A stretch of DNA of 11,180 nucleotides from Ectopseudomonas composti (lineage in GTDB: Bacteria > Pseudomonadota > Gammaproteobacteria > Pseudomonadales > Pseudomonadaceae). Positions 6,608 to 11,180 of this stretch are shown piece after piece. The translations under genes were made by a program, and so were the position numbers. The first letter of the stretch is position 1. Each line of letters opens with the position of its first letter. The DNA is taken from NCBI GenBank assembly GCA_946886245.1, contig CAMPIF010000095.1:1-11180 (forward strand), read 5' to 3'. The notes under the pieces were generated by a model. It saw nothing but the letters and a program-made list of their open reading frames with translations, was not told the origin of the DNA and searched no databases.

Positions 6608-7525
6608 TCATGCCTCAGCGCTCTGTACCTGACCAGCGAGCAGGGATGAATGCTCGGGCAGATGCAGACGCAGGGCGCCAGGTTCGGCACGAAAGCGCAG
6701 ACCTTTGCTTTCCATCGGCTCGCCGTCGAGATTCAGGTCCAAACCCTCCAGCGCTTCCACCTCCAGCCAGGGCAGCCGCGCGCTGACCGCAACGCTCTGC
6801 AAGCCAAGAATGCCCCCGGACAACAGCGTGCCCAAGGTACTGACTGCATCCTGCGCCGCCGGCACGATGCAGATATCGAGCAGGCCATCGTTGATGCTCG
6901 CCTCCGGACAAAGCAGGTGCCCACCACCGGCCTGTCGGCCGTTACCGATGCCCAGGGCCAGGAACTCGCCCTGCCATTCGAAATCCGGCCCATGAAAACG
7001 ACCGGCTGCCGCGCGCACTTCGGAAAACCGACTGAGCCCGGTGAGCAGATAAGCGGCGCCGCCCAGGACTTTCTTGAGTTCCTCAGGCGTATTGGCCGTC
7101 ACGTTGGAGCCGAAACCACCGGTGGCCATGTTCAGAAAGGCCCGCTCGCCCGCCATGCCCACATCCACCGCCACCGGCTCGAACTCGAGCAGGGCCAACG
7201 CCGCAGCAGGCGTCAGCGGAATACCGGCAGCGTGGGCAAAATCATTGGCCGTGCCCAGCGGCAGCAGCGCCAGGCTGGCATCGCTTTGCGCCCTGACCAG
7301 CGCCTCGACCACATCACGCAGGGTGCCGTCACCACCGCCAGCGATCAGCGTTGAATAACCGGCGGCCAATCCTTCCTCGACCAGCCGCTCGGCGTCGCCA
7401 CCTTCCCAGGTCAGGCGCACGGCCAGATCCCAACCACGCTCGCGCAGGCCGTTCACCGCCGCTCTCACCTCTTCGTTCAACGCCTGCTTGCCATGCAGGA
7501 TCAGCCAGGCCTTGCGTTCGCGCAT
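6608..7525 (-). CDS. yegS: Lipid kinase YegS
   Basis: The 305-residue cytosolic kinase belongs to the diacylglycerol kinase catalytic family and closely resembles E. coli YegS, which phosphorylates lipids such as phosphatidylglycerol in vitro; the natural substrate is unsettled. Visible motifs are the nucleotide-binding loop GGGDGT (63-68), PLGTANDFA (89-97), MATGGFGS (133-140), GIGNGRQAGGG (192-202), the INDGLLD segment (211-217) and NLDGEP (265-270), all typical of YegS. The start is ATG 7525, with a strong AAGGAGG seven bases upstream. It is transcribed away from the pirin gene across an AT-rich gap and stops 92 bp before the cheV start. No clear terminator follows it, so some readthrough toward cheV is possible. 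Confidence 0.93.
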   Translation of the reverse strand: MRERKAWLILHGKQALNEEVRAAVNGLRERGWDLAVRLTWEGGDAERLVEEGLAAGYSTLIAGGGDGTLRDVVEALVRAQSDASLALLPLGTANDFAHAAGIPLTPAAALALLEFEPVAVDVGMAGERAFLNMATGGFGSNVTANTPEELKKVLGGAAYLLTGLSRFSEVRAAAGRFHGPDFEWQGEFLALGIGNGRQAGGGHLLCPEASINDGLLDICIVPAAQDAVSTLGTLLSGGILGLQSVAVSARLPWLEVEALEGLDLNLDGEPMESKGLRFRAEPGALRLHLPEHSSLLAGQVQSAEA

Positions 7526-7578
7526 GGCGCGTCCTCCTTGAAAGAATCAGCGAAAGCCTAGTGCTTGGCCTTCATGAA

Positions 7579-7595
7579 GATTAATCAAATTAATC
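7579..7595. promoter_or_regulatory. Perfect dyad in the AT-rich yegS-pirin gap, possible operator
   Basis: GATTAAT (7579-7585) and ATTAATC (7589-7595) form a perfect 7-bp inverted repeat with a 3-bp centre, directly after an 8-bp palindrome TTCATGAA (7571-7578). The surrounding stretch (about 7571-7650) is strikingly AT-rich against a GC-rich background, as expected of the shared promoter region of the divergent genes. Several sigma-70-like hexamers are possible and I cannot choose among them. The regulator is unknown, and no regulator gene lies alongside. Confidence 0.4.
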
Positions 7596-7701
7596 GATAT
7601 CAATTCTGTAAAAATTGCGCTTTTAAATCGATCAATCCAAATGGATCATTCGCCATCAACGCGGCACGGGACTGAACTCGTGCATGACTGGAGGATTGAC
7701 C

Positions 7702-8400
7702 ATGATCGATGTACGTCCGTTCGAACAACTCGGTGGTGCTCACCACGGCTGGCTCAACGCCCGTCACCATTTTTCCTTCGCCGAATACCATGACGCCGAG
7801 CGGATGAACTGGGGCCGTCTGCGCGTGTGGAACGACGACGAGATCGCACCGCACTCGGGCTTCCCGCCGCACCCGCATCGCGACATGGAGATCATCACCT
7901 ATGTTCGCGAAGGTGCCATCAGCCACGAGGACAACCTGGGCAACAAAGGCCGTACCGAGGCCGGCGACGTGCAGGTGATGAGCGCCGGCACCGGTATCGC
8001 CCACAGCGAATACAACCTGGAGGACGCAACCACCAAGATCTTCCAGATCTGGATTCAGCCAAATCAGGCCGGCTTGCCGCCCTCCTGGGGCGCCAAGCCG
8101 TTCCCCAAAGGTGACCGCTCGGGATCATTCGTCACCCTGGCCAGCGGTTACGAGGAGGATGTCGACGCCCTGCGCATCCGTACCGACGCGCGCCTGGTGG
8201 CCGCCATGGTCAAGGCAGGAGAGAGCGCCGAGTACAGCCTGCAACCAGGCCGCAAGGCCTATCTGGTGGGCGCCACCGGTGCGTTCAGTGTCAACGGCGT
8301 AGCCGTCAAGGCACGTGATGGCGTGGCCATCGCCGATGAAACGCTGATCCGCATCGAAGCGCAGGAAGACAGCGAGATCGTGCTGGTGGATGTCGCCTGA
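7702..8400 (+). CDS. Pirin family protein (YhhW/quercetinase-like)
   Basis: The 232-residue bicupin protein matches the pirin family, in particular E. coli YhhW, which has quercetin 2,3-dioxygenase activity in vitro. The first cupin holds the expected metal ligands His57, His59, His101 and Glu103, in PPHPHRDMEI and GIAHSEYN, and GDVQVMSAGTG (88-98) lies between them. An active metal site is therefore likely; the physiological substrate is not known. There is no signal peptide. I chose ATG 7702 because GGAGG sits seven bases before it and pirins start at this point; the frame reaches an upstream ATG at 7684, which has no comparable ribosome binding site and contains the GGAGG within its reading frame. 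It is monocistronic, divergent from yegS, and has its own terminator. Confidence 0.93.
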   Translation: MIDVRPFEQLGGAHHGWLNARHHFSFAEYHDAERMNWGRLRVWNDDEIAPHSGFPPHPHRDMEIITYVREGAISHEDNLGNKGRTEAGDVQVMSAGTGIAHSEYNLEDATTKIFQIWIQPNQAGLPPSWGAKPFPKGDRSGSFVTLASGYEEDVDALRIRTDARLVAAMVKAGESAEYSLQPGRKAYLVGATGAFSVNGVAVKARDGVAIADETLIRIEAQEDSEIVLVDVA

Positions 8401-8405
8401 TGCAC

Positions 8406-8441
8406 AAACCATCGCCCTCCACTTCGGAGGGCGATTGGTTT
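8406..8441 (+). terminator. Intrinsic terminator of the pirin gene
   Basis: Five bases past the pirin stop, ATCGCCCTCC (8411-8420) pairs perfectly with GGAGGGCGAT (8426-8435) around a 5-nt loop. Outside it AAACC (8406-8410) pairs with GGTTT (8437-8441) past one bulged T. The T-tract is short but the stem is strong, and the A/T flanks make it plausible in both directions. Confidence 0.75.
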
Positions 8442-8451
8442 CTGTAGTGAT

Positions 8452-8541
8452 GTAGGGCGGACTCAGGAGCGAAGCGAACAGTCCGCCGTTCCTCGGTGCT
8501 ACACAAGTCCAGCGGCGTACTGCTTCGCGAGTAAGCCCTAC
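8452..8541. repeat. REP doublet (REPIN-like) between pirin and kinase
   Basis: Two inverted REP units face each other. The left begins GTAGGGC (8452-8458) and has stem GGCGGACT (8456-8463) with AGTCCGCC (8480-8487). The right, read on the minus strand, begins GTAGGGC (8541-8535) and has stem GGCTTACT with AGTACGCC (8537-8530 and 8521-8514), with one mismatch. Both loops contain the motif CGAAGC. The heads point outward in inverted orientation as in REPINs, non-autonomous elements copied by RAYT transposases. It could also act as a terminator for the kinase transcript. Confidence 0.65.
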
Positions 8542-8564
8542 GTCCATACGCCCACCGCATGCCT

Positions 8565-10124
8565 CTACGCCGGGTAGCCGGTGATCTTGCGAATGCGCTG
8601 GTACAGCGGCTTGAGCTGGCGGTACATGCGCTGATAGACCTGCCCGTAGAGCTGCTGGTAAACGCGCTGGGCCTCCGGGTTCGGCTGGAACACCTGACCA
8701 ACCCGCGTCATGGCGGCGATTGCAGCCGGATAATCGGCGTGCAACCCCAGCCCCACTGCGCAGTTGATCGCCGCGCCCAGGCCGCTGGTTTCATAAAGGT
8801 GCGGACGCTCGGCCGGCAGGCCAAAGATGTCGGCAGTCAGCTGCATCGCCGCATCGCTCTGCGAACCGCCACCGGAGACGCGCAGGCGCTCGATGCGGGT
8901 GCCGGAGCGTTTTTCGATGCGCTCCTTGCCCTGGCGCAGGGCATAGGCCAATCCTTCCAGAATCGCCCGATACAGATGCGCGCGGGTGTGGACGTCACCA
9001 AAACCGATGATCGAGCCCTTGGCCTCCAGGCCCGGCTCACGAATGCCCGGCGTCCAGTATGGTTGCAGCATCAGGCCCATGGAACCCGGCGGCACGGCGT
9101 TGACCAGTTCGTCGAACAGCGCCTCGGGTGGCACACCCAGCGCTTCGGCGCGCTGCATCTCGCGCAAGCCGAACTCCTGCTTGAACCAGCTGACCATCCA
9201 GAAGCCGCGATAGATCATCACCTCGGTGTTGAAGTGATCCGGCAACGCTGCCGGATACGGTGGTATCAGCGCGATGGTTTCCAGATAACGGCTGCGCGTG
9301 GTGTTGATGGTGGCCGTGGTGCCGTAGGAGAGGCAGGCAGTGGTCGCCTCCAGCACACCCGAACCAAGGACTTCGCAGGCCTTGTCGGCTCCGGCGGCGA
9401 TCAGTGGCAGCCCCTCTGGAATACCGGTATGGAGGCTCGCGGAGGCCGTGATGCTGCCCAGGCGCTCACCCGGTTTGAACAGCTCGGGCAGTTGCTCGCG
9501 ACGCACCGACAGCGCCTGCCACTTCCAGTCACCAGGCGCGGCCCAGCGCAGGCGCTTGTAATCGAACGGCAGGTAGGCCACGCAACTGCTGGTCGAATCG
9601 ACGAAGCGACCACACAGGCGATGGGTGAGAAAGCCCGAGAGCAACAGCACCTTGTGCGCGCGGTCAGCGATGTCCGGCTGATGCTGGGCGACCCAGTTGA
9701 CCTCGGCCTGGCCACGAAAATGATTCACAGCCTCCTCGGCGCGCACCAGTTTGAACAGCCAGCCCCACAGGCCCTTGATCCGCCCCGCGACCTCGGCACG
9801 TCGCTGGTCGAGCCAGAGAATCGCCGGGCGCAACGGCGCACCCTGCTCATCGACGTGAATGATGCTGCCGCGCTGAGTGGTGACGGCGACGCCCCTGATC
9901 AGGCTGCGGTCGATATCCACCTGCTGCCACAGCAGGCGACAGGCCTCGCCGAGGCTGGCCCAGTAGTATTCCGGGTCCTGCTCGGCCCAGCCCGGCTGGC
10001 TGGAGAAATAGGGGTCGAGCTCCACCTTGCCCTTGGCCAGCAGGTTGCCCTGAGTATCGAACAGCAGCGCGCGCACGCTCTGGGTGCCGTTATCGATGCT
10101 CAGCAGGTAGCTTGGTTCGCTCAA
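8565..10124 (-). CDS. FGGY-family carbohydrate kinase, substrate unknown
   Basis: The 519-residue protein is a two-domain FGGY kinase, which transfers phosphate from ATP to a sugar or polyol in the cytosol. The N-terminal phosphate loop reads SIDNGTQSVRALLFD (9-23); the catalytic base is probably Asp247 in AAGADKACEVLG; the adenosine-binding motif is VSGGGSQSDAAMQLTADIFG (417-436), followed by SGLGAAI (447-453). Glycerol kinases have an Arg-Glu pair that holds glycerol; here the matching site in VTTQRGS is Arg85-Gly86, so glycerol is unlikely. The start is TTG 10124, with AAGGA seven bases upstream; the frame stays open far into glpD but that extension does not look like protein. GlpD lies upstream on the same strand. 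Low or altered translation from TTG is possible. Function is open: D-xylulose-like sugars or another polyol are alternatives. Confidence 0.9.
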   Translation of the reverse strand: MSEPSYLLSIDNGTQSVRALLFDTQGNLLAKGKVELDPYFSSQPGWAEQDPEYYWASLGEACRLLWQQVDIDRSLIRGVAVTTQRGSIIHVDEQGAPLRPAILWLDQRRAEVAGRIKGLWGWLFKLVRAEEAVNHFRGQAEVNWVAQHQPDIADRAHKVLLLSGFLTHRLCGRFVDSTSSCVAYLPFDYKRLRWAAPGDWKWQALSVRREQLPELFKPGERLGSITASASLHTGIPEGLPLIAAGADKACEVLGSGVLEATTACLSYGTTATINTTRSRYLETIALIPPYPAALPDHFNTEVMIYRGFWMVSWFKQEFGLREMQRAEALGVPPEALFDELVNAVPPGSMGLMLQPYWTPGIREPGLEAKGSIIGFGDVHTRAHLYRAILEGLAYALRQGKERIEKRSGTRIERLRVSGGGSQSDAAMQLTADIFGLPAERPHLYETSGLGAAINCAVGLGLHADYPAAIAAMTRVGQVFQPNPEAQRVYQQLYGQVYQRMYRQLKPLYQRIRKITGYPA

Positions 10125-10158
10125 GGTGTGATCCTTCTTGTTGTACCTATGCCCATGC

Positions 10159-10219
10159 GTAGCCCGGATGAAATCCGGGAGCGGCATCTTCACTCGTCCC
10201 CGGATTACATCCGGGCTAC
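10159..10219. repeat. REP doublet (GTAGCCCGGAT family) between glpD and kinase
   Basis: GTAG followed by CCCGGAT-gaa-ATCCGGG (10159-10179) faces CCCGGAT-tac-ATCCGGG followed by CTAC (10199-10219). Each is a perfect 7-bp hairpin with a 3-nt loop, and the GTAG heads are in inverted orientation 19 bp apart, a classic REPIN arrangement. It lies 34 bp before the kinase start codon, so any glpD-kinase transcript would carry two strong hairpins. Confidence 0.75.
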
Positions 10220-10250
10220 AACTGGCAGACCTGAGTATCAATGGATTGCT

Positions 10251-10271
10251 GGTGCGCGCGGCGCACCCTAC
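10251..10271 (-). repeat. REP-type palindrome, GTAGGGTGCGCC family
   Basis: GGTGCG (10251-10256) pairs with CGCACC (10262-10267) and is followed by CTAC, the head on the minus strand. It is the second copy of the element at 4682-4702, with two differing loop bases. It stands 17 bp past the glpD stop, next to an unrelated REP doublet. Confidence 0.7.
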
Positions 10272-10288
10272 GGGGAGTGCGATCCGAG

Positions 10289-11180
10289 TTACGGCAGGCT
10301 GTAACAGCGTTGCCACAGCGCCAGGTAATTCGTCTCTTCCTGCTGCCAGCGTGCATCGCTCCAACCCAGGCGCGGCTGGCACAGTGAGCGGATACGCGGC
10401 AGCTCGGCGCGGCCGCCGCCAGCCAGGAGCAGGCCCAGGCGAGTGCGCCGCAGCAGCAGGTCGTCCAGGTGCAGCACCAGCTCGCCTTCGGCCGCCCAGG
10501 CCAGTTCGGCCCACAAGGTGTCGGTGCCGGCGACGCAATCGCCGCCGACTTCGTCGATCAGGCGCAGCACGTCCTTCAGTTGCCGGCCATGTCGGCCAAG
10601 CAGACGCCGCTGCTGCGCCAGGCTCAGGTGCGACATTTCCAGCGGCGGGCAGTCGCGGAACACGGCGCCGCCCTGATCGTCCACCGACTTGCCGACGAAA
10701 ACCGCGCAGGCGCGCAGCACCTGAAGCGCCAGCAAGCGAAAGGTGGTCAGCTTGCCGCCGGCCAGGGTCACGCTGCCCGGCTCGACCCATAGCGCGTGTT
10801 CGCGCTTCTCGTCCGAGGGTTTCAGCCCGGCGCTGCCATCGCCCACCACCGGCCGCACGCCAGCCCAGGTAGACAGCACGTCTCCCCGCGCTACTTGCGC
10901 ATGGGGAAACTGCTGAGCGCAGGCGGCCAGCAGGTAATCGACCTCCTCGCCACTGATGGCGGCCTCACGATCCAGCTCGTCAGCATGATCCAGATCGGTG
11001 GTGCCGATCACCGTCGCGCCTTCCCAGGGGAAGACGAAGACCGGCCGGCCATCACTCTCGTGCATGAAGCTGAAGGCATGCGCCACCGGCAACCGCCAGC
11101 TCGGTAGCAGCAGGTGGCTGCCGCGCAGCGGACGAATGCGACCCTTGCCGGGCTGGCGCAGGCGATCGGCCCAGGCACCG
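10289..11180 (-). CDS. glpD: FAD-dependent glycerol-3-phosphate dehydrogenase, N-terminus outside window
   Basis: The visible C-terminal 296 residues match the GlpD/GlpA family, membrane-associated flavoenzymes that oxidise sn-glycerol 3-phosphate to dihydroxyacetone phosphate and pass electrons to quinone. In order (numbered from the first full codon at 11179) are RPLRGSH (16-22), FPWEGATVIGTTD (50-62), STWAGVRPV (103-111) and GGKLTTFR (141-148), the last contacting FAD in known structures. The FAD-binding Rossmann motif of the N-terminus lies beyond the edge. The frame runs open through the edge, so no start can be named; a TTG at 11092 inside the domain is not the start. The kinase follows after 164 bp of REP-rich DNA. 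Pseudomonads usually also have a canonical glp locus elsewhere, so this may be a second copy; that is from general knowledge, not seen here. Confidence 0.88.
   Translation of the reverse strand, partial: GAWADRLRQPGKGRIRPLRGSHLLLPSWRLPVAHAFSFMHESDGRPVFVFPWEGATVIGTTDLDHADELDREAAISGEEVDYLLAACAQQFPHAQVARGDVLSTWAGVRPVVGDGSAGLKPSDEKREHALWVEPGSVTLAGGKLTTFRLLALQVLRACAVFVGKSVDDQGGAVFRDCPPLEMSHLSLAQQRRLLGRHGRQLKDVLRLIDEVGGDCVAGTDTLWAELAWAAEGELVLHLDDLLLRRTRLGLLLAGGGRAELPRIRSLCQPRLGWSDARWQQEETNYLALWQRCYSLP

Noticed and set aside
8559..10304. Long open frame (581 codons) on the plus strand opposite the kinase
   Set aside because: It is the antisense shadow of a well-supported FGGY kinase; GC-rich codon bias leaves the opposite frame free of stops, and the translation shows no domain.
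10125..10790. Extension of the kinase frame by 222 codons upstream
   Set aside because: It overlaps glpD in another frame, reads as low-complexity Ala/Arg/Gly sequence and crosses the REP elements; the TTG with a ribosome binding site at 10124 fits the FGGY N-terminus.
1..11180. Search for CRISPR arrays, insertion sequences, prophage, toxin-antitoxin, tRNA or defence genes
   Set aside because: No regularly spaced repeats, transposase or integrase motifs, tRNA-like cloverleaf, or small paired genes were seen; every sizeable frame is explained by housekeeping-type proteins or their shadows.

Overview
The window looks like chromosomal DNA of a GC-rich gammaproteobacterium, almost certainly a Pseudomonas. 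The encoded proteins resemble Pseudomonas versions of Uup, soluble lytic transglycosylase, CheV, YegS and an FGGY kinase/GlpD pair. The short extragenic palindromes that begin GTAGGGTGCGCC, GTAGCCCGGAT and GTAGGGCGGAC would fit the P. mendocina/pseudoalcaligenes side of the genus; that placement is from memory, not from a search. I see no mobile element, CRISPR array, tRNA or rRNA. It reads as core genome decorated with REP-type repeats.

Layout, left to right. A DUF6901-like gene (minus, cut by the left edge) lies 110 bp downstream of uup (minus, ABC-F ATPase). uup and slt (plus, periplasmic murein transglycosylase) diverge from a 236-bp gap. slt ends at a good intrinsic terminator and converges on a MOSC-domain gene (minus) whose stop codon lies inside a REP palindrome. 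Upstream of MOSC is cheV (minus), with a hairpin plus T-run between the two. cheV is preceded by a sequence matching the flagellar sigma-28 (FliA) -10 element exactly. Then comes yegS (minus, lipid kinase), divergent from a pirin gene (plus) across an AT-rich gap carrying a perfect dyad.

The right end holds an FGGY-family sugar or polyol kinase (minus, TTG start) downstream of a GlpD-type FAD-dependent glycerol-3-phosphate dehydrogenase (minus, N-terminus beyond the window). A 164-bp gap packed with two different REP families separates these two. Pirin and kinase converge on a terminator and a two-hairpin REP doublet.

Most genes are single units with unrelated jobs: translation/ribosome ATPase, cell-wall turnover, Mo-cofactor chemistry, chemotaxis, lipid phosphorylation, cupin enzyme. 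The pair that may work together is the kinase and GlpD. The kinase lacks the glutamate glycerol kinases use to bind glycerol, so its substrate is open. I found no convincing new defence or mobile system; the most useful leads are the FliA-type promoter of cheV, the kinase/GlpD pair and the REP elements. No gene-free stretch exceeds about 240 bp.
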